Below, in pieces: positions 18,335 to 26,119 of a DNA stretch of 64,000 nucleotides. Origin of the DNA: Micromonospora sp. U21 (GTDB taxonomy: Bacteria > Actinomycetota > Actinomycetes > Mycobacteriales > Micromonosporaceae); contig NZ_JAGPYK010000004.1 of NCBI RefSeq assembly GCF_018070045.1, forward strand, positions 1 through 64,000, written 5' to 3'. The notes under the pieces were generated by a model, which did no database searches, was not told the DNA's origin, and saw only the letters and a list, made by a program, of their open reading frames with translations. A program made the translations under genes and the position numbers. Every line of letters begins with the position of its first letter. The stretch's first letter is position 1.

Positions 18335-18551
18335 GGTGTCCTCTTTCCCGTCGACCGCCGCAGACGCGACGGTAACTGTATGAAATTCGCCCCCCACGGT
18401 CAGTATGGACGGCGCGACCGGCGTCGGAGGTTCCGGCGGGGGCGTGTCTCGCGAAAAATGGACCTCGGGTACGCCGGACGACGGCGCGCCCCGAGGTCGC
18501 GGCCCCGTCGACCACGCCCGCCCGGGCGCGCCATCCCCGCCGGAGGGACCC

Positions 18552-19847
18552 ATGCGCACCGTCCTGCGCCGACCCGACTTCCGCCTGCTCTTCGGGGGCC
18601 TGCTGGCCAGCATGACCGCCGAGTCGATCCTGCTGCTCGCGCTCGCGATCTGGGTCAAGGACCTGACCGGCTCCGACGGGCTCGCCGGCGCCACGATCTT
18701 CGCCGTCATCGCCCCGATGACGCTCGCGCCGCTGGTCGGCTGGTTCGTCGACCGCTACCCGCGCCGGCCCTTCTTCGTGGCCGCGAACCTGGTCACCGCA
18801 GTGCTGCTCACCCCGTTGTTCACGGTCCGGGACGCGGGCGACGTCTGGCTCGTCTACCTGGTGGCCGCCCTGTACGGCCTGTCCTACATCACGCTCAGCG
18901 CGGCGCTCAACGGGCTGATCCGGCAGCTGGTGCCGGTCGAACTGCTGGCCGAGGCGAACGGCGTGTTGCAGACCGTACGCCAGGGGCTGCGGCTGATCGG
19001 CCCGCTTGTCGGCGCGGCGCTCTACGCGGCGATCGGCGGGTGGGCGCTGGCCGCCATCGGCATGGTCGGATTTCTGACCGCGGCCGCCGTGGTGACCGCG
19101 CTGCCCACCCCGCAGCCGGCGCCGCCGACCGTACGGCTGCGCTGGCCGGCCGAGCTGGGAGCCGGGCTGCGACACCTGGCCGGTGAGCCGGCCCTGCGCC
19201 GGGCCCTGCTCGGCTACGGGTTCGGGTCGCTGGTGATGGGCTTCAGCGAGTCGCTCATCTTCGCCTACGTCGACCAGGGGCTGGATCGGGACGCCGCGTT
19301 CGTGGGCGTGCTGGTCACCGTGCAGGGTGTGGGTGGGCTGCTCGGTGGGCTCTGCTCGCCGGCGCTGGTCCGTCGGCTCGGCGAGGTCGGCACGCTGGCC
19401 GCCGGGGTCGCCTTCTTCGGGCCGGCCGCGCTCGCGCTCGCGTACCCCGATCTCCGGCTTGGGGTCGCGGCGGTGCTGCTGGCCGGCGTCTCGCTCCCGC
19501 TGACCATGGTGGGGCTGCACACGCTGATCCAGCGGCGTACCCCGCCCGGGCTGGTCGGCCGGGTCGCCGCCGCCACCGAGGCGGTGGTCAGCGGGCCGCA
19601 GGCGTTCTCCATCGGCGCGGGTGCCCTGCTGGTCGGGTTTCTGGACTACCGGGCGCTGTTCGCGCTGGTCGGGGTGGCCACCCTGGTCGCCGGTGGTTAC
19701 CTCTGGCGGGGCCGGCACCTCAGCGCGCCGTCCGGCGCCCGCCCGCCCGCACCGCCGCCCGGCCCGATCCTTCCGGCGCCCCGGCGCCCGGCGGACGACG
19801 CCGACCAGCAGGTGGCGACCGGGAGTCACCGGTCACCGCGACCGTGA
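18552..19847 (+). CDS. Major facilitator superfamily transporter
   Basis: A 431-residue MFS protein with about 12 hydrophobic segments and the motif-A-like loop GWFVDRYPRRPFF between segments 2 and 3, typical of drug/metabolite efflux carriers (MFS_3/enterobactin-exporter-like). The C-terminal 40 residues are Pro-rich and cytosolic. The ATG at 18552 follows a GGAGGGA site; the frame remains open upstream but without family similarity. It is transcribed divergently from the XRE regulator. The substrate is not predictable. Confidence 0.88.
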   Translation: MRTVLRRPDFRLLFGGLLASMTAESILLLALAIWVKDLTGSDGLAGATIFAVIAPMTLAPLVGWFVDRYPRRPFFVAANLVTAVLLTPLFTVRDAGDVWLVYLVAALYGLSYITLSAALNGLIRQLVPVELLAEANGVLQTVRQGLRLIGPLVGAALYAAIGGWALAAIGMVGFLTAAAVVTALPTPQPAPPTVRLRWPAELGAGLRHLAGEPALRRALLGYGFGSLVMGFSESLIFAYVDQGLDRDAAFVGVLVTVQGVGGLLGGLCSPALVRRLGEVGTLAAGVAFFGPAALALAYPDLRLGVAAVLLAGVSLPLTMVGLHTLIQRRTPPGLVGRVAAATEAVVSGPQAFSIGAGALLVGFLDYRALFALVGVATLVAGGYLWRGRHLSAPSGARPPAPPPGPILPAPRRPADDADQQVATGSHRSPRP

Positions 19848-19864
19848 CGGACACCGGACACGAC

Positions 19865-19895
19865 GAGCGGCCGCCCCGGATGGGAGCGGCCGCTC
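19865..19895. terminator. Bidirectional terminator between the MFS gene and mrx1
   Basis: GAGCGGCCGC (19865-19874) pairs perfectly with GCGGCCGCTC (19886-19895), 11-nt loop, between two convergent genes. Confidence 0.75.
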
Positions 19896-19915
19896 GCCGA
19901 GAATGACCCGGTCGG

Positions 19916-20158
19916 TCAGGCGGTGAGGGTGTCCAGGTGCTGCTTGACCTGGTTGATCGAGGGGTTGGTCAGGGCGCTGCCGTCGGCGAAGCGCAGCGTC
20001 GGCACCGTCTGGTTGCCGCCGTTGACGCTCATCACGAACTCGGCGGCCTTCGGGTCCTGCTCGATGTCGACCACCTCGTACCCGATGCCCTCCCGGTCCA
20101 GCTGCGACTTCAACCGGTGGCAGTAGCCGCACCAGGGGGTGGAATACATCGTCAGCAT
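19916..20158 (-). CDS. mrx1: Mycoredoxin (glutaredoxin-like thiol-disulfide oxidoreductase)
   Basis: An 80-residue thioredoxin-fold enzyme with active site Cys10-Gly-Tyr-Cys13, the cis-proline segment QTVPTLRFADG and SVNGGN, nearly the same pattern as M. tuberculosis Mrx1 (Rv3198A). It reduces mycothiol mixed disulfides on proteins, the actinobacterial counterpart of glutaredoxin. The ATG follows a GGAGGG site. It is divergent from uvrD2, whereas in mycobacteria both lie on one strand. Its upstream region contains a SigR-type promoter, which ties its expression to disulfide stress. Confidence 0.95.
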   Translation of the reverse strand: MLTMYSTPWCGYCHRLKSQLDREGIGYEVVDIEQDPKAAEFVMSVNGGNQTVPTLRFADGSALTNPSINQVKQHLDTLTA

Positions 20159-20218
20159 GGTCGGGCCCTCCAACTCATCCGCCGCCGGCTTGCGGATCAA
20201 GCCGAGGCTGTTCGCTGC

Positions 20219-20245
20219 AACGTCCGGGACAGCTGAGATGATTCC
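20219..20245 (-). promoter_or_regulatory. SigR-type (disulfide-stress) promoter of mrx1
   Basis: On the minus strand GGAAT (complement of 20241-20245) and GTT (complement of 20219-20221) are separated by exactly 19 nt, matching the SigR/SigH consensus GGAAT-N18/19-GTT. The same spacing occurs upstream of sigR itself at 54314-54340. The -35 lies 6 bp from the uvrD2 start. Confidence 0.7.
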
Positions 20246-20250
20246 TGGTT

Positions 20251-22416
20251 GTGGTGGTTCACTCAGCGTCGGAACGCGTGCTCGCCGGGCTGGACCCCGA
20301 GCAGCGCTCCGCGGTGACCGCACCCGCCGGCCCGGTCTGCATCCTGGCCGGGGCCGGCACCGGCAAGACCCGCGCGATCACCTCCCGGATCGCCCACCGG
20401 GCGCTCTCGGGCGAGATCTCCCCCCGGCACGTGCTCGCGGTCACCTTCACCGCCCGGGCCGCCGCCGAGATGCGCAGTCGACTCACCGTCCTCGGGGTGG
20501 GCGGTGTGCAGGCGCGGACCTTCCACGCCGCCGCACTGCGCCAGGTGCGCTACTTCGCCCCCCGGCTGCTGGCCGGCCGGGCCATGCCCGAGCTGCTGGA
20601 CAGCAAGGTGCGGCTGGTCACCCTCGCCGCGGCCCGGGTCGGCCTGCGGACCGACCGGGCCGCCGCGAGGGACCTGGCCGGCGAGATCGAGTGGGCCAAG
20701 TCGTCGCTGGTCGAGCCGGGGGACTACGTGGTCTCGGCGGCCCGGGCGCTGCGCGACACGCCGCACGAACCGACGAAGGTGGCCGAGGTGTTCGCCGCGT
20801 ACGAGCAGCTCAAGCGTTCGAACGGCGTGATCGACTTCGAGGACATGCTGCGCGCCGCGGTGTGGGGCATCGAGGAACACCCGGACGTCGGCGAGCAGGT
20901 CCGCGGCCAGTACCGGCACTTCGTGGTGGACGAGTACCAGGACGTCAACCCGCTCCAGCAGCGGTTGCTGGACGCCTGGCTGGGCGGCCGGAACGACCTG
21001 ACCGTGGTTGGCGACGCCAGCCAGACGATCTACTCGTTCACCGGGGCGACCTCGGCGTACCTGGTCGACTTCCCGCGCCGGCACCGGGGCGCCACCGTGA
21101 TCCGGCTGGTTCGTGACTACCGCTCCACCCCGCAGGTGGTCGGGTTGGCCAACGCGGTGATCTCCCAGGCCCGGGGCGCCGAGGCGCGGCTGCGACTGGA
21201 GTTGAGCGGGCAGCGCCCGGCCGGTCCCGAGCCGGACCTGCGGATCTTCACCGACGAGCCGGCCGAGGCGAACGCGGTGGCCGCCCGCTGCCGGTCTCTG
21301 ATCGACGCGGGCACACCGGCCAAGGAGATCGCCGTCCTGTTCCGGATCAACGCGCAGTCCGAGGCGTACGAGAAGGCGCTCACCGAGGCCGCCGTGCCGT
21401 ACGTGGTGCAGGGCGCGGAGCGGTTCTTCGAGCGGTCCGAGGTGCGCCAGGCGATGGTCGCGCTGCGCGCCGCCACCCGGTCGATCCCGGGGGAGACCCC
21501 GCTGCCGACCGCCGTCGTCGAGGCGCTCACCGCGGTCGGTTGGGCCCCGGACACGCCCCCGCCCGGTGGCGCGGCCCGCGAGCGGTGGGAGGCGCTGGCC
21601 GCGCTGGTCCAGCTCGCCGAGGAGTACGCGGCCACCCCGGAGGTGGTGCCGATCGGCGAGGCGGCGGCGGTCGAGCGCCCGGTCACCCTGGCCCACTTCA
21701 CCGAGGAGCTGGCCCGGCGGGCCGCCCAGCAGCACGTGCCGACGGTGGACGGGGTGACGCTGGCCTCGCTGCACTCGGCCAAGGGGCTGGAGTGGGACGC
21801 GGTCTTCCTGGTCGGCCTCGCCGAGGGCACCCTGCCCACCACGTACGCGAAGACCGTCGAGCAGGTCGAGGAGGAGCGCCGGCTGCTCTACGTCGGGATC
21901 ACCCGCGCTCGGCAGTGGCTCTGGCTGTCGTACGCCGCCGCGCGCTCGGCGGGCGGACGGGCCCGGCGCCCGTCGCGGTTCCTGCCCCAACTGGACCGCT
22001 CCGGCGGGACCGAGCGGGCCAACGGTGGCGCCGGTCCGGCCCGTCGCCCCGAGCGGCGCCGGACCCAGATCGTCTCCTGCCGGATCTGCGGCGCAACCCT
22101 GCTCGCCGGTCCGGACCGCAAGCTGGGCCGTTGCCCCACCTGTCCGTCCGACATCGACGATGAGCTGCACGAACGGCTGCGCGAGTGGCGGCAGCGGGTG
22201 GCCGGGGCACAGAAGGTTCCCGCGTACGTGGTCTTCACCGACGCCACCCTGATCGCGTTGGCCGAGCGACGGCCCGGTCGGCCGGAGGAGTTGATTGCCA
22301 TCGCCGGCATCGGCCCCCGGAAGCTGGGCCTCTACGGGGAGTCGGTACTGGCGTTGGTGGGGGGCGCGGCAGTGGACGACGTCTGCCCGGAGAAAACTTT
22401 CGAAATCTCGTCGTAA
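20251..22416 (+). CDS. uvrD2: ATP-dependent DNA helicase UvrD2
   Basis: SF1A 3'-5' helicase of 721 residues. It has Walker A GAGTGKT (Lys39), VVDEYQDVN, GDASQTIYSFTGA and HSAKGLEWDAVFLV. The C-terminal third is diagnostic of UvrD2: a four-cysteine zinc finger (Cys610, Cys613, Cys628, Cys631) followed by an HRDC domain (about residues 650-710). The chosen GTG at 20251 is followed by another GTG at 20254. The neighbours mrx1, whiB7 and nudC agree with the mycobacterial locus (Rv3198c). It acts in DNA repair and replication; in mycobacteria the motor is essential (family knowledge). Confidence 0.94.
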   Translation: MVVHSASERVLAGLDPEQRSAVTAPAGPVCILAGAGTGKTRAITSRIAHRALSGEISPRHVLAVTFTARAAAEMRSRLTVLGVGGVQARTFHAAALRQVRYFAPRLLAGRAMPELLDSKVRLVTLAAARVGLRTDRAAARDLAGEIEWAKSSLVEPGDYVVSAARALRDTPHEPTKVAEVFAAYEQLKRSNGVIDFEDMLRAAVWGIEEHPDVGEQVRGQYRHFVVDEYQDVNPLQQRLLDAWLGGRNDLTVVGDASQTIYSFTGATSAYLVDFPRRHRGATVIRLVRDYRSTPQVVGLANAVISQARGAEARLRLELSGQRPAGPEPDLRIFTDEPAEANAVAARCRSLIDAGTPAKEIAVLFRINAQSEAYEKALTEAAVPYVVQGAERFFERSEVRQAMVALRAATRSIPGETPLPTAVVEALTAVGWAPDTPPPGGAARERWEALAALVQLAEEYAATPEVVPIGEAAAVERPVTLAHFTEELARRAAQQHVPTVDGVTLASLHSAKGLEWDAVFLVGLAEGTLPTTYAKTVEQVEEERRLLYVGITRARQWLWLSYAAARSAGGRARRPSRFLPQLDRSGGTERANGGAGPARRPERRRTQIVSCRICGATLLAGPDRKLGRCPTCPSDIDDELHERLREWRQRVAGAQKVPAYVVFTDATLIALAERRPGRPEELIAIAGIGPRKLGLYGESVLALVGGAAVDDVCPEKTFEISS

Positions 22417-22422
22417 ATTCGT

Positions 22423-22452
22423 TTGCCCTCGCCCCGGCGCGAGGAATAGCCT
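22423..22452 (+). promoter_or_regulatory. whiB7 promoter with upstream AT-rich box
   Basis: TTGCCC (22423-22428) and TAGCCT (22447-22452) are 18 nt apart. An AT-rich stretch (TCGTAAATTCG, 22410-22420) lies directly before the -35, the place where WhiB7 itself contacts DNA through its AT-hook in known autoregulated promoters. The -35 starts 7 nt after the uvrD2 stop. The leader would be about 460 nt. Confidence 0.55.
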
Positions 22453-22537
22453 CAGGACACACCACGCGAGCGGCGCCATTCCGGCTGCTCACGGGGTTGG
22501 TCCGGTCGATTCGAGGAACGTGAGGGAGGTGGCACCC

Positions 22538-22786
22538 GTGAAGATCTTCACCTATGAGCGTCTGGCGGCGATGCCAGCTGTCCACGCTCCGTTGTCGGCT
22601 GTCCGGGTGGCCCTCGCGGCCGCACGACCGTCGGTTCCGCAGGTGCACCAGGTTCAGGCCGAGCTGAACCTGACTGTCGCACCCATCGGAGTCGAGGGGA
22701 CCAGTGGCTTCACGGGCATGGGCATCCAGGGCGCCAAGAAGCGCACGGATGTCCGCGGCGTTCCACCTCGAGGTAGACCGGTCTGA
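22538..22786 (+). CDS. Upstream ORF in the whiB7 leader
   Basis: An 82-codon ORF starting GTG after a strong GGGAGGTGG ribosome site. It encodes MKIFTYERLAAMPAVHAPLS and ends KKRTDVRGVPPRGRPV. It resembles no enzyme. Its stop codon (22784-22786) lies inside a hairpin that can compete with the terminator just downstream. In mycobacteria and streptomycetes whiB7/wblC is controlled by such a leader ORF: antibiotic-stalled ribosomes prevent termination. The peptide itself may have no function. Family evidence for the mechanism is good; the exact stall point here is unknown. Confidence 0.75.
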   Translation: MKIFTYERLAAMPAVHAPLSAVRVALAAARPSVPQVHQVQAELNLTVAPIGVEGTSGFTGMGIQGAKKRTDVRGVPPRGRPV

Positions 22787-22812
22787 CCATCAGACACCGG
22801 CTCACCTCGAGG
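22766..22812 (+). promoter_or_regulatory. Antiterminator structure in the whiB7 leader
   Basis: CCTCGAGGT (22766-22774) can pair with ACCTCGAGG (22804-22812), a 9-bp stem that uses the first four bases of the terminator 5' arm. A smaller hairpin (CCGG/CCGG and TCTGA/TCAGA, 22778-22800) sits inside. A ribosome at the uORF stop would cover this region and break the stem, so the terminator forms; a ribosome stalled upstream leaves it free. Confidence 0.6.
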
Positions 22813-22853
22813 CCGCGGAACCCGCTTACCGGGATCCGCGGCCTCAGTTTTTT
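22809..22853 (+). terminator. Intrinsic attenuator upstream of whiB7
   Basis: GAGGCCGCGG (22809-22818) pairs perfectly with CCGCGGCCTC (22836-22845), followed by AG and six T residues (22848-22853). This is the most canonical Rho-independent terminator in the window and lies between the uORF and whiB7, so it must be bypassed for whiB7 expression. Confidence 0.85.
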
Positions 22854-22916
22854 GCCCCGCCGAAGTACGTCGGAATGCGATCCACGAGATCGAAGTGAGA
22901 GAGAGGTGACCGGGCG

Positions 22917-23282
22917 ATGAGTCTGGCGTTGGCCCCCCTCGACGTGAGCGTCGAGATGGAGGCGAACCTGCCCTGCCGGAAGTTCGACCCCGACCTGTGG
23001 TTCTCCGACTCGCCTGCCGAGCTCGAGCTGGCCAAGTCGCTCTGCGGGGACTGCCCGCTGCGCGTCGAGTGCCTGGCCGGGGCGGTGGAGCGAGCGGAAC
23101 CGTGGGGCGTCTGGGGCGGCGAGATCTTCGAGCGTGGCGCGGTCGTCCCGCGCAAGCGGCCCCGTGGCCGTCCGCGCAAGGAAGACGTCGCACGTGACGC
23201 CGCGCTCCGGGTCGAGGCCGAGGCGCGCCTGGCGGCCAGTGGGCTGTCCGAGGTGCGTGGCGCGGTCCGGCTGGCAGCCTGA
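22917..23282 (+). CDS. whiB7: WhiB7 (WblC) transcription factor, intrinsic antibiotic resistance
   Basis: A 121-residue WhiB protein. A [4Fe-4S] cluster would be held by Cys20, Cys43, Cys46 and Cys52. The motif EPWGVWGGE and the AT-hook RPRGRPRK (residues 81-88) are diagnostic of WhiB7 rather than other WhiB members. It binds the primary sigma factor and AT-rich DNA before the -35 of resistance genes when translation is inhibited. A GAGAGAGG site precedes the ATG. The leader with uORF and attenuator, and the neighbours uvrD2 and the ABC1-family gene, match M. tuberculosis Rv3197A. Confidence 0.95.
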   Translation: MSLALAPLDVSVEMEANLPCRKFDPDLWFSDSPAELELAKSLCGDCPLRVECLAGAVERAEPWGVWGGEIFERGAVVPRKRPRGRPRKEDVARDAALRVEAEARLAASGLSEVRGAVRLAA

Positions 23283-23340
23283 CATGTTCCCGATCCGTAC
23301 CAACTACGCCGGTGTCACACCGGCAGCGAGTGAGAAGACC

Positions 23341-23520
23341 ATGCTGCACGTACCGACTGGAGCCTTCGAGATGCAACTACTCCACGAAGCGTTGTCCCGG
23401 GCTCGAATGCGCCGGCCTCAGGCCGGTCGTACCACCACGAGCACTGAGGCAACCCGATCCGCCCGTACCGTCGCCATGACCAGCCGCAACCAGTCGGCCC
23501 GCGATCTGGGCGTTCTCTAG
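23341..23520 (+). CDS. Small protein downstream of whiB7, unknown
   Basis: A 59-residue basic polypeptide starting MLHVPTGAFEMQLLHEALSR and ending SRNQSARDLGVL. The MQLLHEALSRARMR stretch looks like a charged amphipathic helix of the kind seen in short actinobacterial proteins. A weak GAGAAG site precedes the ATG; an earlier in-frame ATG at 23284 gives 78 residues. It lies 58 nt after whiB7 and ends before a terminator, so it may share the whiB7 transcript. Coding status is moderately supported; function unknown. Confidence 0.45.
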   Translation: MLHVPTGAFEMQLLHEALSRARMRRPQAGRTTTSTEATRSARTVAMTSRNQSARDLGVL

Positions 23521-23537
23521 TACCACCCACACAGAGT

Positions 23538-23564
23538 GGGGCGGGTGCCACCGCCACCCGCCCC
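23538..23564. terminator. Bidirectional terminator after the whiB7 unit
   Basis: GGGGCGGGTG (23538-23547) pairs perfectly with CACCCGCCCC (23555-23564), 7-nt loop, between the small ORF (+) and the ABC1-family gene (-). Confidence 0.7.
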
Positions 23565-23623
23565 TCTCGCCGGGCCAAGGAAGGGCACCTTGTTAACAGC
23601 CGGTGCTGAACGGCCAGCGGTGC

Positions 23624-24970
23624 TCAGGCGACCGGGGCGAAGCCGGGCAGCCAGCGCTCCAGGATGCCCCGGTACGGCGCCTTCGCCTCCAACTGGCAGA
23701 GCACCCCGATCGACCCGAGCGTCACCCGGTGGATGAGCAGATATGACGGCGGCAGGTTGAGCTGCCGGCTGAGCTGGTACGTGGGGGAGCGGGGGCTGGC
23801 CAGTCGGGCCGCCTCGGCCCGCAGCCAGGCCCGGGTGAAGCGGAACTCGTCGGCTGCGATGGGCTCCAGCATCGGACGGAGGAAGTCGAGCACTCCCTCG
23901 GCGTCGATCTCCTCCGTGGGGCTGACGAAGCCCTCGGACCGCAGCCCCGCCACCACCCCGTCGGCGTCGTTCCGCAGGGCCAGCGCGGCGATGCGACCGA
24001 TCGGCTCTGGCGTGCCCTCCGGCATCCGGGCCACCGCACCGAAGTCGATCACCCCGAGCCGGCCGTCGGGCAGGATCCGGAAGTTGCCCGGGTGCGGATC
24101 GGCGTGCAGCAGCCCGGCCCGCTGCGGTGCGGAGAGGTGCAGGGTGGCCATCAGGCGGCCGGCCTCGTCCCGCTGCTCCTCGGTGCCCTCGCGGATGATG
24201 TCCGCGAGGGGTGTGCCGGTCACCCACTCGGTGACCAGCACTCGGGGCGACGCGGAGACCACCGCCGGGATGTAGATCTCCGGGTCGTCGGCGTACGCGG
24301 CGGCGAACGTGCGCTGCGACTCGCCTTCCAGCTCGTAGTCCAGCTCCTCGGTGATCCGTTCGCGCAGCTCGACCAGGAGCGGCTTGACGTCCAGGCCGGG
24401 CTGGATGGCCCGGAACATCCCGCCGAGCCGGGAGAGCTGCTTGAGGTCGGCGAGCAGCGCGTCGCCGGCGCCCGGATACTGGATCTTGACGGCCACGTCG
24501 CGGCTGTTCGGCTCGCCCGACGGGCCGTACCCCGGCTCGCGCCACCGCGCCCGGTGCACCTGGCCGATGCTGGCCGCGGCGGCCGGGGTGTCGTTGAACT
24601 CGACGAACCTGTCCCGCCAGTCCGGGCCGAGCTGCTCGGTCAGCACCTTGTGCACGCTGGCGACCGGCAGTGGCGGAGCGGCCTCCTGGAGCTTGGTCAG
24701 CGCCTGGCGGTAGGGCGCCGCGATCTCCTCGGGCAACGCCGCCTCGAAGACCGACAGGGCCTGGCCGAACTTCATCGCGCCGCCCTTGAGCTGGCCCAGC
24801 ACGCTGAAGAGCTGCTCGGCGGTGCGCTGCTGGATCTCCGCGGAGATCACGTCGGAGGCGAGCCCGGTGACGCGCTTACCCATGCCGAGGACGGTCCGAC
24901 CGGCGAAGCCGAGCGGCAGAGCGGCGAGTTTGGCGGTGCGGGACACGGCCCGGCGCGGGATGTCGGTCAC
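23624..24970 (-). CDS. ABC1/UbiB-family atypical protein kinase (ADCK-like)
   Basis: A 448-residue member of the UbiB/ADCK family of atypical kinase-like ATPases. It has the family KxGQ segment (AMKFGQALS), the Ala-rich nucleotide loop AAAASIGQVHRA, the lysine in VAVKIQYP, an EELDYELE metal/ExD region, HADPHPGNF and a DFG (VIDFGAV). The GTG at 24970 overlaps the stop of the upstream E1-like gene by 4 nt (GTGA), so the two are coupled. The M. tuberculosis gene at the same place is Rv3197. In that species the gene next to whiB7 has been linked to macrolide tolerance (recalled, not checked). The substrate is unknown. Confidence 0.9.
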   Translation of the reverse strand: MTDIPRRAVSRTAKLAALPLGFAGRTVLGMGKRVTGLASDVISAEIQQRTAEQLFSVLGQLKGGAMKFGQALSVFEAALPEEIAAPYRQALTKLQEAAPPLPVASVHKVLTEQLGPDWRDRFVEFNDTPAAAASIGQVHRARWREPGYGPSGEPNSRDVAVKIQYPGAGDALLADLKQLSRLGGMFRAIQPGLDVKPLLVELRERITEELDYELEGESQRTFAAAYADDPEIYIPAVVSASPRVLVTEWVTGTPLADIIREGTEEQRDEAGRLMATLHLSAPQRAGLLHADPHPGNFRILPDGRLGVIDFGAVARMPEGTPEPIGRIAALALRNDADGVVAGLRSEGFVSPTEEIDAEGVLDFLRPMLEPIAADEFRFTRAWLRAEAARLASPRSPTYQLSRQLNLPPSYLLIHRVTLGSIGVLCQLEAKAPYRGILERWLPGFAPVA

Positions 24971-26079
24971 TCGGTCATTGTTACCGACCGGAGGGCCCCG
25001 CTGCTGCTCTGCTGGCGGGCTGGTGCCCACACCCGGTTCGGCGAGCACCCGCACGCCGGGTGCGGCGGCCAGCCCCGGCGGCGAAACCGGCCCGCTCCGG
25101 TGATCTCCGTGGCACCGCCCAGCGTCTCCGGGCTGCCGCCGTCGAGCTGCGCCAGCGCCTCTGCCAGCGCGTACCCGGTGGCTGCGAGCAGTGTGCCGGC
25201 CGCGCCGGCGGCGGCCGGCTCGGCGGCCGCGAGTTGGGCGGCGAGCCGCGGCCAGTCCGGGTCGCGGTCGGCCCGGTGCAGCTCCACGCAGTGCAGACAG
25301 GGCCCGGCGGGTGGGCGGACCAGCGGCCCGATCACCGGTACGCCCTCGCGCAGGGTGACCAGCAGGTGCGGCTGGCGGCGTTGGGCGAACCCGGCGGCGA
25401 GCAGCGCCGGAGGACGGTCGGTGCCGAGCTGGATCACCAGGTCGACCCGGGCGGTCCGACCCGGGTGGGTGCCGGTGCCCGGCGCGGCGCGGTCGAGCGC
25501 GGCCCGTACCGCCGGGGCCAGCGGGTGGCCCAGCTCGGCGGCCGGGATGCCGGTGCCGACCAGGTCGATGGGGCGTACCGGGCCGGTGAGGTGCGGAATC
25601 ACCTGCCCGACGCCGGACTGGGCCAGTGCCACCGCCAGCGGTGCGCCGAGCGCTCCGGCCCCGCTGAGCAGCACTCGGGCGGCCCGCCGCCGGCGCAGGC
25701 ACTGCGCGGGGGTGCCCGGCAGCCGGGCCGCGGCCAGGGCCAGCGCGCCGGCCTCCGCGGCGAGCCGGGCCCGGACCGGCCCGGTCAGCTCGCGGGGGAG
25801 CAGGCTGTGCGCGGGCACCAGCAGGCATGCCGTGCGCAGGGCGTCGAGCAGGTCACGTGCCTCATCGGCGGCGACCCGGGCGGTGGCCGCGTGGGCCAGC
25901 ACGGCGCGCTCGCTGTGGGTGCCGTCGAGCAGGTCGAGCAGGTGGGCGGCGCGCGGGTTGGCCAGCTCCAGCAGCACGGCGGGCCCCGGGCCGACGCCGA
26001 GCTGGAGGGTGTGCCGGTCCCGCCAGAGCCGGCTGAGGCCGGGCAGCAGGGTTGGGCGCGGCAGGGCGGTACGACTCAT
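24967..26079 (-). CDS. Degenerate ThiF/E1-like protein (TOMM cyclodehydratase-like scaffold)
   Basis: A 370-residue protein. A winged-helix-like N-terminal part (about residues 25-110) precedes a Rossmann segment LLSGAGALGAPLAVALAQSG of the ThiF/MoeB/E1 type. The aspartate and Arg/Gln residues that follow in active E1 enzymes are replaced by HLTGPVRPIDLVG, so adenylation is doubtful. The zinc pairs are kept: CLHC with ELHRADRDPDW, and CGC near the C-terminus. This resembles E1-like scaffolds of thiazole/oxazole peptide synthetases, but no precursor peptide or YcaO is nearby. ATG 26079 is chosen; ATG 26127 is possible. It is translationally coupled to the ABC1 kinase. Confidence 0.75.
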   Translation of the reverse strand: MSRTALPRPTLLPGLSRLWRDRHTLQLGVGPGPAVLLELANPRAAHLLDLLDGTHSERAVLAHAATARVAADEARDLLDALRTACLLVPAHSLLPRELTGPVRARLAAEAGALALAAARLPGTPAQCLRRRRAARVLLSGAGALGAPLAVALAQSGVGQVIPHLTGPVRPIDLVGTGIPAAELGHPLAPAVRAALDRAAPGTGTHPGRTARVDLVIQLGTDRPPALLAAGFAQRRQPHLLVTLREGVPVIGPLVRPPAGPCLHCVELHRADRDPDWPRLAAQLAAAEPAAAGAAGTLLAATGYALAEALAQLDGGSPETLGGATEITGAGRFRRRGWPPHPACGCSPNRVWAPARQQSSSGALRSVTMTE

Positions 26080-26119
26080 GATGACGAATCGTGACCGCTT
26101 CCCTCCGCTCGGTCGATCG

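Noticed and set aside
24967..26079. Active azole-peptide (TOMM) biosynthetic cluster
   Set aside because: No YcaO, dehydrogenase or precursor peptide is present, and the adenylation residues are missing.
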